A model generated the notes under the pieces. It ran no database searches. It was not told the origin of the DNA and was given only the letters and a program-made list of their open reading frames with translations. Shown in pieces: positions 56,092 through 64,000 of a DNA stretch of 64,000 bases. This stretch comes from Arthrobacter sp. FW305-BF8 (GTDB lineage: Bacteria; Actinomycetota; Actinomycetes; Actinomycetales; Micrococcaceae): positions 4,402,001 through 4,466,000 of the forward strand of contig NZ_CP084561.1 in the NCBI RefSeq assembly GCF_021789315.1. The letters are read 5' to 3'. The first letter of the stretch is position 1, and each line of letters begins with the position of its first letter. The position numbers were made by a program, and so were the translations under genes.

Positions 56092-56375
56092 CTGCCGGCT
56101 CGCTGCTCGCACAGCCCGAACGCGATGCCTGCGGCCCGGACGGTCGCCGCCCTGGACGCCTCAGAACCAGCGTTTCCCGTTCCGGCTTCCTGTCCGGCCA
56201 CGTAGCCCACCATGAAGGCTGTCACCGGTGCTGCAGCATGAATTACTGAATCGGCAGATTTCCTTGCCAGATCCAGCAGCAGCTCTTGATCGACGTCGAG
56301 ATCCGGGATCTGCAACGCCCTCGCTAACTGCTCGCACCACTCGCCCAGGATCTGCATCTCATCATCGACAGCCAT
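56052..56375 (-). CDS. DUF6457 domain protein
   Basis: A 107-residue protein matching DUF6457 by WCEQLARALQIPDLDVDQELLLDLARKSADSV (residues about 13-44, abbreviated) and the AAPVTAFMVGYVAG segment. Family members often neighbour molybdenum-cofactor or formate dehydrogenase genes; none is visible here. ATG 56375 follows AAGGAG. Cytoplasmic, mostly helical; function unknown. Confidence 0.75.
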   Translation of the reverse strand: MAVDDEMQILGEWCEQLARALQIPDLDVDQELLLDLARKSADSVIHAAAPVTAFMVGYVAGQEAGTGNAGSEASRAATVRAAGIAFGLCEQRAGSQSVSGPEQKKQP

Positions 56376-56514
56376 GATCTCTCCTTGTACAGGACACTTC
56401 CGCTTTTGGAGCTGGTTCCCTGACCCTACAAGGCATGGCCACGGTAAGTCACCGGGCTTTTACTTGCCAACGACGTAACACTCTGCCGCAGGTCTGCGCC
56501 GCTCCCCAGATACG

Positions 56515-56559
56515 TTGACGGAGCCAAGGTCCGGGGCATACGATCACTTATATATCAGT
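56515..56559 (+). promoter_or_regulatory. Formaldehyde dehydrogenase promoter with GntR-type operator
   Basis: TTGACG (56515-56520) and TACGAT (56539-56544) are separated by 18 bp. ACTTATATATCAGT (56546-56559) begins two bases after the -10 and matches the perfect glyA/gntR operator at 13 of 14 bases. A GCAGCGC-GTAA-GCGCTGC hairpin lies further down at 56656-56673. The 352-bp gap (56376-56727) otherwise looks like leader sequence. Confidence 0.7.
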
Positions 56560-56727
56560 TATCTAGCTCACACATACCAATGGCATATCAGCCGCTTGCG
56601 GCGCCGCTGACGCCGCACCCAGAGACCTCCGGCAACCGCCAGCTCCCCTCGTAGGGCAGCGCGTAAGCGCTGCTGATAGCGACGGGTCGATTGTGGCGGG
56701 CCGCAAACCCGAAAGGAACACTTACTC

Positions 56728-57867
56728 ATGGTTCATAAAGTCAAGGCTGTTGTTGTCAGGGCGAAGGACGCTCCGGTGTCGGTGGAGACGATCCTGGTGC
56801 CGGATCCGGGCCCGGGCGAGGCCCTGGTGGACATCCTGACCTGCGGGGTGTGTCATACGGACCTGCATTACAAGCTGGGCGGGATCGGTGATGAGTTCCC
56901 GTATCTGTTGGGCCATGAGGCTACCGGTGTGGTTTCGGCGGTGGGTGAGGGTGTGACCGAGGTTGTCCCGGGTGACCGGGTGATCCTGAACTGGCGTGCG
57001 GTGTGCGGGCAGTGCCGGGCGTGTGCGAAGGGCCAGCCGCAGTACTGCTTCAACACGGCCAACGCCACGCAGAAGATGACTTTGGAGGACGGCACGGAGC
57101 TGTCCCCGGCGTTGGGGATCGGGGCGTTCGCGGAGAAGACCCTCGTTGCCGCGGGGCAGTGCACGAAGGTTGATGAGGACGCGGACCCGGCCGCCGTGGG
57201 CCTGCTGGGCTGTGGTGTGATGGCCGGCATCGGCGCGGCGATCAACACCGGCGAGGTCAAGCGCGGGGAGTCGGTGGCCGTGATCGGCTGCGGCGGGGTG
57301 GGGATCGCCGCGATCGCCGGGGCGAAGCTGGCCGGGGCGACGACGATCATCGCCGTGGACATTGACGAGAACAAGATCGCGATGGCCAAGTCCCTGGGCG
57401 CGACGCACGGGGTGAACTCCCGCACCTCCGACCCGGTCGAGGCGATCCGGGCACTGACGGGCGGGAACGGCGCGGATGTGGTGATCGAGGCCGTCGGCCG
57501 GCCCGAAACCTACAAGCAGGCCTTCTACGCCCGCGACCTCGCCGGCCGGGTGGTCCTGGTCGGCGTCCCGACCCCGGAGATGCAGTTGGAGCTGCCGCTG
57601 CTGGATGTCTTCGGCCGGGGCGGGTCGCTGAAGTCCTCCTGGTACGGGGACTGCCTGCCGTCCCGGGACTTCCCGATGCTCGTGGCCCACTACAAGGCCG
57701 GCAACCTGGACCTGGACGCGTTCGTCTCCGAACGGATCACCATCGACCAGGTCGAGGAAGCCTTCGACAAAATGCACGAAGGCAAGGTCCTCCGATCAGT
57801 TGTTGAAATCCAGCCCGCGGCAGCCTCCACGGCCGCTGCTGCCGAGCCGGCGGTGGCTTCGGCATGA
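56728..57867 (+). CDS. mscR: S-(hydroxymethyl)mycothiol dehydrogenase
   Basis: Oxidises the formaldehyde-mycothiol adduct to S-formylmycothiol with NAD+. The 379-residue zinc medium-chain dehydrogenase has catalytic zinc ligands in TCGVCHTDLHY (Cys39) and LGHEATG (His63), the structural zinc cysteines CGQCRACAKGQPQYC (about 93-107) and the Rossmann motif IGCGGVG (about 191-197). Mycothiol genes close by (mshA, ino1) favour this over a glutathione or plain alcohol dehydrogenase. The stop overlaps the next gene (ATGA). Confidence 0.9.
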   Translation: MVHKVKAVVVRAKDAPVSVETILVPDPGPGEALVDILTCGVCHTDLHYKLGGIGDEFPYLLGHEATGVVSAVGEGVTEVVPGDRVILNWRAVCGQCRACAKGQPQYCFNTANATQKMTLEDGTELSPALGIGAFAEKTLVAAGQCTKVDEDADPAAVGLLGCGVMAGIGAAINTGEVKRGESVAVIGCGGVGIAAIAGAKLAGATTIIAVDIDENKIAMAKSLGATHGVNSRTSDPVEAIRALTGGNGADVVIEAVGRPETYKQAFYARDLAGRVVLVGVPTPEMQLELPLLDVFGRGGSLKSSWYGDCLPSRDFPMLVAHYKAGNLDLDAFVSERITIDQVEEAFDKMHEGKVLRSVVEIQPAAASTAAAAEPAVASA

Positions 57868-58484
57868 GCGTCACGATCGAAAACCTCGTCACCTCCGGCA
57901 CGTTCTCGCTCGACGGCGGGACCTGGGATGTGGACAACAACGTCTGGATCGTGGGCAACGAGACCGAGTGCGTGATCATTGATTCCCCGCACGACGCCGC
58001 CGCGATCATCAACCAGGTCCGCGGCCGCAAGGTCCTGGCGATCCTGCTGACCCACGCGCACAACGACCACATCGGTGCCGCCCGCGACGTCGCCGACACC
58101 GTCGGGGCGCCTGTCTACCTGAACCCGGAGGACCAGGTCCTCTGGGAACAGGTCTACCCCGGCACCACCCCCGATGCGGCCATCGCGGACGGGGACGAGT
58201 TCCAGGTCGGCGGGGCCACCCTGAAGGCGATCCACACCCCCGGCCACTCACCCGGGTCCACCTGCTTCCACCTCGCAGCAGAAAACACCGTGTTCACCGG
58301 GGACACCCTGTTCAACGGCGGACCCGGCGCCACCGGACGCTCCTACAGCGACTACCCCACCATCCTGGCCTCCATCCGCGAACGGCTCCTCACCCTCCCG
58401 CCGGAAACAACCGTCAGGACCGGACACGGGGACAACACCACCATCGCCGCCGAACGCGAAACCCTCGCCAACGTGACCCACTAA
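57864..58484 (+). CDS. Metallo-beta-lactamase-fold hydrolase
   Basis: A 206-residue MBL-fold protein with THAHNDH (His64, His66, Asp68, His69), TPGHSPGSTCFH, FTGDTLF and TGHGDNT, the full set of binuclear zinc ligands as in glyoxalase II. Coupled by ATGA to the formaldehyde dehydrogenase, it is the natural candidate for hydrolysing S-formylmycothiol to formate and mycothiol. That exact activity is inferred from context. Confidence 0.88.
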   Translation: MSVTIENLVTSGTFSLDGGTWDVDNNVWIVGNETECVIIDSPHDAAAIINQVRGRKVLAILLTHAHNDHIGAARDVADTVGAPVYLNPEDQVLWEQVYPGTTPDAAIADGDEFQVGGATLKAIHTPGHSPGSTCFHLAAENTVFTGDTLFNGGPGATGRSYSDYPTILASIRERLLTLPPETTVRTGHGDNTTIAAERETLANVTH

Positions 58485-58500
58485 GACACAGTTGAAGCTG

Positions 58501-58531
58501 AACGGCCCCCGTCCTGGAGACGGGGGCCGTT
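58501..58531 (+). terminator. Terminator after MBL gene
   Basis: A perfect 13-bp stem AACGGCCCCCGTC and its complement, loop CTGGA, 16 bases after the stop. It ends the formaldehyde operon before mshA. Confidence 0.8.
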
Positions 58532-58575
58532 CGTGTACCCCTTTAGCAGACGTAACAGACCAGAAGGAATGGGCC

Positions 58576-59832
58576 GTGACCCCACTCAAGCGCGTGGCTT
58601 TCCTGTCGCTGCACACCTCCCCCATGGAACAGCCCGGTTCCGGCGACGCCGGCGGCATGAACGTCTACATCCGCGGTCTCGCCGCCGCCCTCGCGGACTC
58701 CGGCGTGGAGGTTGATATTTTCACCCGCGCCACTTCTGCCGGCCAGCCCGCCGTCGAACATCCCCGTCCGGGAGTCCGTGTTCACAACGTCACCGCCGGG
58801 CCGCCGCGCCGGCTGTCGAAGGAGGAACTGCCGGACCTGCTGCACTGCATGGTGGCCGAGATCGAGCGGATCCACGCCCGGCAGCGCCACGGCCGCTACG
58901 ACGTCATCCACTCCCACTACTGGTTGTCCGGCATGGCCGGGCTGGAGCTCTCCTGGCTGTGGGACGTTCCCCTGGTTCACACGATGCACACCATGGCCAA
59001 GGTCAAGAATTTGGTGCTGCAGTCCGGCGAAGAGCCCGAGCCGTGGCGCCGCGAGGAAGGCGAACACCGCATTGTCGACGGCGCCACCCGCCTGATTGCC
59101 AACACCGGCGCCGAGGCCGCCGAGCTGGTTTCGCATTACGATGCCGGCGCCGAACGGATCGATGTCGCTCCCCCGGGCGTTGACCTTTCGGTCTTCACGC
59201 CCGCGTTCCGCAGCCGGTCCCGCGCCGATCACGGCATTGCGCCGGGCACGTTCCATCTCCTGTTCGCCGGGCGCATCCAGCGGCTCAAGGGCCCGCAGGT
59301 CCTGATCAGGGCCGCCGCTATCCTCCGCCGGCGGCGCCCCGACATCGACCTCAAACTGACCGTTCTCGGCGCGCTGAGTGGCGCGCGGGACTTCGACCTG
59401 AACGCGATTGTCACCGCTGAAGGAATGGCCGACGCCGTCACCCACCATCCGCCGGTCGGCGCACCGCAGCTGGCCTCGTGGTACCGCTCGGCCGACGTCG
59501 TCGTCATGCCCTCCTACAGCGAATCGTTCGGGCTTGTGGCCCTGGAGGCGCAAGCCTGCGGCACCCCCGTGGCGGCCACACGGGTGGGCGGCCTGCCCCG
59601 CACCGTCATTGACGGCCACACCGGGCTTTTGGTGGACGGCCACGACGCCGCCGACTGGGCCGACGCCCTCGAAGCCCTCCACGACGACCCCGCCACCCGC
59701 TGCGACATGGGCACTGCCGCCGCTATTCACGCGGCAAACTCCGGCTGGCAACGCACCGCCGCCCTTACCCTCGACAGCTACCACGCCGCCGCGGCACAGC
59801 GACTCGGCCGTCTCACAGTCCTGGCCGGGTAG
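58576..59832 (+). CDS. mshA: D-inositol-3-phosphate glycosyltransferase
   Basis: First step of mycothiol synthesis: transfers GlcNAc from UDP-GlcNAc to inositol phosphate. The 418-residue GT4 enzyme has the N-terminal GSGDAGGMNVYIRGLAAAL (diphosphate and acceptor site), HSHYWLSG, MHTMAKVKN, and the C-terminal donor motif PSYSESFGLVALEAQACGTP. GTG 58576 follows AGAAGGA; an in-frame start at 58492 would include the terminator. The inositol phosphate synthase is the convergent neighbour, across repeat array C. Confidence 0.92.
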   Translation: MTPLKRVAFLSLHTSPMEQPGSGDAGGMNVYIRGLAAALADSGVEVDIFTRATSAGQPAVEHPRPGVRVHNVTAGPPRRLSKEELPDLLHCMVAEIERIHARQRHGRYDVIHSHYWLSGMAGLELSWLWDVPLVHTMHTMAKVKNLVLQSGEEPEPWRREEGEHRIVDGATRLIANTGAEAAELVSHYDAGAERIDVAPPGVDLSVFTPAFRSRSRADHGIAPGTFHLLFAGRIQRLKGPQVLIRAAAILRRRRPDIDLKLTVLGALSGARDFDLNAIVTAEGMADAVTHHPPVGAPQLASWYRSADVVVMPSYSESFGLVALEAQACGTPVAATRVGGLPRTVIDGHTGLLVDGHDAADWADALEALHDDPATRCDMGTAAAIHAANSGWQRTAALTLDSYHAAAAQRLGRLTVLAG

Positions 59833-59870
59833 CCCCCGCATCCCTTAAGCAGCGCTGCTCCCCCACCCAA

Positions 59871-59985
59871 AGGTGAGGGAGCATCGCATGAAAACCTGCA
59901 GAAGGTGAGGACGCGTCCGGTCAAAACCTGCAGGAGGTGAGGACGCGTCCGGTCAAAACCTGCAGGACCTGAGGAAGCGTCGGGG
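59871..59985. repeat. 32-bp-period tandem repeat array C
   Basis: In the convergent gap between mshA and ino1, GAGG of the unit AAAACCTGCAGGAGGTGAGG recurs at 59875 (degenerate), 59907, 59939 and 59971, each exactly 32 bp apart; the middle copies read GAGGACGCGTCCGGTC. Same GAGGACGCGT core and period as arrays A and B, but with CCTGCAGG in place of GCGAC. No separate terminator hairpin is obvious here. Confidence 0.8.
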
Positions 59986-59991
59986 CGGGGT

Positions 59992-61077
59992 TTAGCGGTC
60001 GAGGTCGCCGCGGATGAAGGCCTCGACCTTTTCGCGGGCGAGGTCGTCGTTGAACTGCTCCGGCGGGGACTTCATGAAGTAGCTCGAGGCCGAGACCAAC
60101 GGGCCGCCGACGCCGCGGTCCAGGCCGATCTTCGCCGCACGAATCGCATCGATGATCACACCCGCGGAGTTCGGCGAATCCCAGACCTCCAGCTTGTACT
60201 CCAAAGACACCGGCGCGTCACCGAAGTTCCGGCCCTCCAGCCGTACGAACGCCCACTTCCGGTCATCGAGCCACTGCACGTAATCGGACGGGCCGATGTG
60301 GACATCCTTCGCGGCCAACTCGGCCTCGACGTTGGACGTCACGGCCTGGGTCTTGGAAATCTTCTTCGACTCCAGCCGGTCCCGCTCGAGCATGTTCTTG
60401 AAGTCCATGTTGCCGCCCACGTTCAGCTGGTACGTGCGGTCCAGCGTCACACCGCGGTCCTCGAACAGCTTCGCCATCACACGGTGCGTGATGGTCGCAC
60501 CGATCTGGCTCTTGATGTCATCACCCACGATCGGCACACCCGCAGCGGTGAACTTATCAGCCCACTGCTTCGTCCCGGCGATGAACACCGGCAGCGCATT
60601 CACGAACGCCACCCCCGCGTCGATCGCGGCCTGCGCATAAAACTCCGCGGCCTCCTGCGACCCGACCGGCAGGTAGCAGACCATGACATCGGCCCGGGCG
60701 TCCTTCAGGGCCTGGACAACATCAACCGGCTCCTCCGTGGACTGCTCAATGGTCTCCAGGTAATACCGGCCCAGCCCATCCAAGGTGTGCCCGCGCTGCA
60801 CCGTCACACCGGTCGGCGGGACCTCGGCCAGCTTAATAGTGTTGTTCTCGCTCGCCAGGATCGCATCAGCCAGGTCATGTCCGACCTTCTTGCCATCCAC
60901 ATCGAACGCGGCCACAAACTGCACATCATTGACGTGGTACTTGCCGAACTCCACGTGCATCAGACCCGGAATCGTGGCCTGGGGGTCGGCATCCCGGTAG
61001 TAATGGACACCCTGGACCAGCGAAGCGGCACAGTTACCCACGCCGACGATAGCTACACGAATCGGATTTGAAGACAC
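59992..61077 (-). CDS. ino1: Inositol-3-phosphate synthase
   Basis: Makes inositol 3-phosphate from glucose 6-phosphate, using NAD+. The 361-residue actinobacterial-type enzyme has IRVAIVGVGNCAASLVQG at the N-terminus, GDDIKSQIGATITHR (about 205) and LNVGGNMDFKNM, plus VSLEYKLEVWDSPNSAG. GTG 61077 follows AAAGGAG by four bases; a longer in-frame start at 61161 is unlikely. Its product is the MshA acceptor and also serves phosphatidylinositol synthesis. Confidence 0.94.
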   Translation of the reverse strand: MSSNPIRVAIVGVGNCAASLVQGVHYYRDADPQATIPGLMHVEFGKYHVNDVQFVAAFDVDGKKVGHDLADAILASENNTIKLAEVPPTGVTVQRGHTLDGLGRYYLETIEQSTEEPVDVVQALKDARADVMVCYLPVGSQEAAEFYAQAAIDAGVAFVNALPVFIAGTKQWADKFTAAGVPIVGDDIKSQIGATITHRVMAKLFEDRGVTLDRTYQLNVGGNMDFKNMLERDRLESKKISKTQAVTSNVEAELAAKDVHIGPSDYVQWLDDRKWAFVRLEGRNFGDAPVSLEYKLEVWDSPNSAGVIIDAIRAAKIGLDRGVGGPLVSASSYFMKSPPEQFNDDLAREKVEAFIRGDLDR

Positions 61078-61452
61078 GGAACTCCTTTGGGGGAAAAGCT
61101 GTTGCCGGGAGCAGCCGGGATGACCGGGATGGCCGGCAGGGATATAAGCTGTCTCGGACATTCGAAGCGCCGCCCCCGCGGTGCCGATCTCATCCGAATA
61201 TGCTGCCCTCCATCATCTCCCGAAGGCGTGCCCGCCTGCTATTCCATGATCGGACGGTTGCACCTACCCGAACGGGCAGGTGTGCCCCAGCAGGGACGCC
61301 AGGGAAGCGGAACGGCCCAAGTCATGTTCTTGACATTAGGTTGTGAGCTAACGCACTCTGTTGCATAAGCCGAAGCCTGTTGATTACTGCGGAACACCAG
61401 AGGGACCCACACGCTTGGGTACCCCCCGCCAAAAATTCAGTAAGGAACCTGT
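61078..61452. promoter_or_regulatory. Divergent ino1/proP region with conserved proP leader
   Basis: The right half repeats the BCCT leader: TTGACA at 61330-61335 and the block to 61395 (CGCACTCTGTTGC, TGTTGATTACTGCGGAAC). A hairpin follows (GGGACCCA with TGGGTACCC, 61402-61424), then ATTCAGTAAGGAA at the ribosome site. A separate near-perfect inverted repeat, CACCTACCCG/CGGGCAGGTG, lies at 61261-61282 closer to ino1. No gene is seen. Confidence 0.6.
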
Positions 61453-62919
61453 ATGACGATCAAAGGTGATGTCACTACCGATCACAACAGCAAAGACAGA
61501 CAGTACTCCCGCCGGCTCACGACCTCAGACATTAACGTCGTGGACCAGCGGATGCTGAAGAAGGCTCTCGGCGGCACAGTCGTGGGCAACACCATGGAGT
61601 GGTACGACGTCGGCGTGTTCGGCTACCTGATCACCACCATGGGGCCGGTGTTCCTGCCGGAAGCGGACAGGACCGTGCAGACGCTGTTCCTCCTGGGCAC
61701 GTTCGCTGCCACCTTCATTGCCCGCCCGATCGGCGGCGTCGTCTTCGGGTGGCTTGGCGACAAAGTGGGGCGGCAGAAGGTGCTCGCCGCCACCCTCATG
61801 CTGATGGCGGCCAGCACGTTCGCCGTCGGCCTCCTGCCCGGCTACGCACAGATAGGCATCTGGGCCGCAGCGCTGCTGGTGCTTCTGAAGCTCGTGCAGG
61901 GCTTCTCCACGGGCGGCGAGTACGCCGGCGCCACCACGTTCGTGTGTGAGTATGCCCCCGACAAGCGGCGCGGCTTCTTCGCCAGTTTCCTCGACATGGG
62001 CTCCTACATCGGGTTTGCCCTGGGTGCTGCCACCGTCTCCGTCCTGCAGGTCACCCTCGGGGAGGCCGCGATGGAGGAATGGGGCTGGAGGCTGCCGTTT
62101 CTGGTGGCCGGGCCGCTGGGCCTGATCGCCATCTACTTCCGGAACAAGATCGAGGAGTCCCCCCAGTTCCAGGCAGCCCTGGACGCGCAGGAGTCCGCCG
62201 CCGTCAAAGCCGCCGCTGGCGACTCGGCTGTCGCCAAGGGCCCGCTCGGCCTCATAACAACGTACTGGCGTCCGATCGTACTCGCCATGATCCTCGCCGG
62301 CGCTGCCAACACCGTTGGTTACGCGCTGACGTCCTACATGCCGACGTACCTGACCGAATCCAAGGGCTATGACCCCGTTCACGGGACATTGCTGACCATT
62401 CCGGTGCTGGTGGTGATGGCCCTGTGCATCCCGCTCACCGGCAAGCTTTCGGACCGCATCGGGAGGCGTCCCGTGCTGTGGATCGGCGCCGGAAGCACCG
62501 TCCTGTTTGCCGTCCCTGCATTCACCCTGATCGGCATTGGCGAGCTCTGGTCCACGTTGGCGGGCCTGTCACTGGTTGCCTTCCCCGTGACGTTTTATGT
62601 GGCTAACCTCGCCTCGGCGCTGCCTGCACTGTTCCCCACCTCAAGCCGCTACAGCGGCATGGGCATCGCCTACAACTTCTCGGTGGCGATCTTCGGCGGG
62701 ACAACGCCGTTCGTGATCCAAGGCCTGATCGCGGCCACGGGCGACGACATGGCCCCCGCCTACTACCTGGTGGGCACCTCGGTCATCGGTGCGATTGCCA
62801 TCTATTTCCTTCGCGAATCCGCCGGCCGCCCGCTGCCCGGCTCCATGCCCAGCGTGGACACGGAAGCCGAGGCGCAGGAGCTCATCGCCGCCCAGGACAC
62901 CAGTCCAGTGCTGCGTTAG
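61453..62919 (+). CDS. proP: ProP-like MFS osmolyte:proton symporter
   Basis: A 488-residue major facilitator of the metabolite:H+ symporter family. Signatures are VGNTMEWYDVGVFGYL in the first helix, the motif-A loop GWLGDKVGRQKVLAATL, and LVQGFSTGGEYAGATTFVCE, all close to ProP. Twelve helices are expected. Members import proline, glycine betaine or ectoine. The N-terminal peptide MTIKGDVTTDHNSKD and the upstream leader resemble those of the BCCT gene, although the transporters are unrelated. Substrate specificity is inferred. Confidence 0.85.
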   Translation: MTIKGDVTTDHNSKDRQYSRRLTTSDINVVDQRMLKKALGGTVVGNTMEWYDVGVFGYLITTMGPVFLPEADRTVQTLFLLGTFAATFIARPIGGVVFGWLGDKVGRQKVLAATLMLMAASTFAVGLLPGYAQIGIWAAALLVLLKLVQGFSTGGEYAGATTFVCEYAPDKRRGFFASFLDMGSYIGFALGAATVSVLQVTLGEAAMEEWGWRLPFLVAGPLGLIAIYFRNKIEESPQFQAALDAQESAAVKAAAGDSAVAKGPLGLITTYWRPIVLAMILAGAANTVGYALTSYMPTYLTESKGYDPVHGTLLTIPVLVVMALCIPLTGKLSDRIGRRPVLWIGAGSTVLFAVPAFTLIGIGELWSTLAGLSLVAFPVTFYVANLASALPALFPTSSRYSGMGIAYNFSVAIFGGTTPFVIQGLIAATGDDMAPAYYLVGTSVIGAIAIYFLRESAGRPLPGSMPSVDTEAEAQELIAAQDTSPVLR

Positions 62920-62934
62920 CCGCGCTTTCCACAC

Positions 62935-62976
62935 AGAAGGTGCCCCCGTCGTATGAACGACGGGGGCACCTTCTTT
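62935..62976. terminator. Terminator between proP and opcA
   Basis: A perfect 18-bp stem (62935-62952 with 62957-62974), loop ATGA, ending in a short T run. In a convergent gap, it probably serves both genes. Confidence 0.85.
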
Positions 62977-62991
62977 TATGCCACCTTTTTA

Positions 62992-63936
62992 TTAGACCAA
63001 CGCCAACAGCGGCGCATCCTCCCAGTCCCGCACCAAATCAAGCGCTCCCAGCACGAGGCCGAAGGTGTCGTCGGGGTCGAGGCGGCGGAGTTCTTCTGCG
63101 AGGCAGTCGCGGAGGCTGCGGCGTGGGAGGGAGATGCGTTGTGCGGGTTGGCCGGGTTGGGTGAGTTCGGCGATGGAGAGGCCGGGGCGGAAGAGTTGGA
63201 CGTCGCCGCTGGTGCGGGTGAGCCGGACGCGGCGGATGCCGGTGCCGGCGGGGTCCGCGACGATGGTGACGGGGGCGTCCAGGGACAGGGTCAGCCAGGC
63301 TGCGAGCAGGATGGTGCTGGGTGAGTCCGAGGCGCCTTCGACCGCGACGGCGGTGACGGGTGAGGTGTCGGCCTGGTCCAGGACGGCGGCGAGTTGGATG
63401 CGCCAGTTCGTCAGCCGGGTCCAGGCGAGGTCGGTGTCGCCGGCTTTGTAGGTGTTCCGGATGTTTTCCAGTGCGACCTGGGGTTCGGCCTCGTTCGCGG
63501 AGTCGGTGATCCGGCGGTGCGCGATCCTCCCGATCGAGGTTTCAGACGCGTTTTTGGGGGCGCCGTGCGGCCACCAGGCCACGATCGGGGCGTCGGGCAG
63601 CAGCAGCGCGGCGACGAGGGATTCGGATTCCTCGGCGAGTTCCCCGAAGCCGCGCAGCACGATGACTTCCGAGGCGCCGGCGTCCCCGCCGACGCGGATC
63701 TGCGCGTCGAGCCGGTTCGGCGCGGACGAGCCGGCGTCGGCGAGCACGATGATCCGGCAGGGGTGTTCGCGGCTGGCCTCGTTCGCGGCCTCGATCGCTT
63801 CCTCTTCGAGCCCGGACTTGGTGACCACCACGAGGGTCAGGACCCGGCCGAGCGCGATCACCCCGCCCTGCTCGCGCAGGGACTGGATCTTCTTGGACAC
63901 CTTCGAGGTGGTGGTGTTGGGCAGGTCTACGATCAT
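62992..63936 (-). CDS. opcA: Glucose-6-phosphate dehydrogenase assembly protein
   Basis: OpcA supports the assembly and activity of glucose-6-phosphate dehydrogenase in actinobacteria and cyanobacteria. The 314-residue protein has VVVTKSGLEEEAIEAANEAS, APIVAWWPHGAPKN and TRLTNWRIQLAAVLDQ, all typical. ATG 63936 overlaps the zwf stop (ATGA at 63936-63933). It belongs to the oxidative pentose-phosphate operon, which supplies NADPH and the ribulose 5-phosphate used by HxlA. Confidence 0.93.
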   Translation of the reverse strand: MIVDLPNTTTSKVSKKIQSLREQGGVIALGRVLTLVVVTKSGLEEEAIEAANEASREHPCRIIVLADAGSSAPNRLDAQIRVGGDAGASEVIVLRGFGELAEESESLVAALLLPDAPIVAWWPHGAPKNASETSIGRIAHRRITDSANEAEPQVALENIRNTYKAGDTDLAWTRLTNWRIQLAAVLDQADTSPVTAVAVEGASDSPSTILLAAWLTLSLDAPVTIVADPAGTGIRRVRLTRTSGDVQLFRPGLSIAELTQPGQPAQRISLPRRSLRDCLAEELRRLDPDDTFGLVLGALDLVRDWEDAPLLALV

Positions 63937-64000
63937 GGCCTTCTCCAGGTGCGTCCGTCGCGGGCTAGCAGCTCATCGGCCGAGGCCGGGCCCCAGCTGC
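63933..64000 (-). CDS. zwf: Glucose-6-phosphate dehydrogenase, C-terminal end only
   Basis: Only the last 21 residues are in the window, ending SWGPASADELLARDGRTWRRP followed by TGA. The WGPASAD-LL-RDGR-WR ending is characteristic of actinobacterial Zwf, and the following opcA gene confirms the call. The rest lies beyond the right edge. Confidence 0.8.
   Translation of the reverse strand, partial: SWGPASADELLARDGRTWRRP

Overview
The window is a high-GC actinobacterial chromosome segment, most likely from Arthrobacter, Pseudarthrobacter or a close Micrococcaceae relative. The evidence is strongly GC-rich third codon positions, mycothiol genes (mshA, an S-(hydroxymethyl)mycothiol dehydrogenase, an inositol-phosphate synthase), opcA beside zwf, a heterotetrameric sarcosine oxidase operon, ribulose-monophosphate enzymes, many GTG starts, ATGA or GTGA gene overlaps and several apparently leaderless regulators. 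No rRNA, tRNA, IS element, prophage or CRISPR array was recognised.

Layout. 1-3.4 kb: two APH-like phosphotransferases and a UDP-glucose dehydrogenase. 3.7-4.5 kb: an ArsR regulator coupled to an SRPBCC protein. 4.6-11.6 kb: glyoxylate and allantoin catabolism (hyi, glxR, gcl, glxK, allB, a winged-helix regulator) behind a promoter with two tandem operator-like boxes. 11.7-12.2 kb: a Bcp peroxiredoxin. 12.4-22.0 kb: the sarcosine operon glyA-soxB-soxD-soxA-soxG-sdaA-purU (minus strand) with a divergent GntR regulator. 22.3-47.1 kb: a probable flavonoid-glycoside (rutin-type) catabolic region with a quercetinase-like bicupin, DUF3500 protein, flavin monooxygenase, fumarylacetoacetase-like protein, three alpha/beta hydrolases, two GH78 rhamnosidases, a GH1 glucosidase, a peptide-type ABC importer, one IclR and two TetR regulators and an EAL-domain protein. 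47.1-48.05 kb is mostly non-coding, with one small membrane-protein gene. 48.1-50.8 kb: hxlA-hxlB divergent from an unusual kinase-like LuxR protein. 50.9-53.6 kb: GNAT, IclR and an MGT-type glycosyltransferase. 54.0-55.9 kb: a BCCT betaine-type transporter. 55.9-56.4 kb: a 37-residue Cys/His peptide and a DUF6457 protein. 56.7-61.1 kb: formaldehyde and mycothiol genes. 61.4-62.9 kb: a ProP-like transporter. 62.99-64 kb: opcA and the end of zwf.

How the genes fit together. Much of the window reads as one-carbon and methylated-amine metabolism. Betaine-type uptake (BCCT, ProP) could feed demethylation to sarcosine. Sarcosine oxidase makes glycine plus methylene-tetrahydrofolate or formaldehyde. 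GlyA, SdaA and PurU turn these into serine, pyruvate and formate. Formaldehyde is handled by mycothiol-dependent oxidation and by the RuMP enzymes, while mshA and ino1 supply mycothiol. The second theme is plant glycoside breakdown.

The most interesting signals are regulatory and appear to link distant genes. (1) A 14-bp palindrome at the glyA/gntR promoter recurs with one mismatch at the formaldehyde dehydrogenase promoter. (2) A 15-bp palindrome occurs at quercetinase and, as the same sequence on the other strand, at the ABC/IclR divergent promoter, with a variant ahead of the hydrolase-FAH-monooxygenase operon. (3) A conserved leader precedes both the BCCT and ProP genes although their proteins are unrelated. 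(4) A 32-bp-period tandem repeat occupies three convergent intergenic regions.
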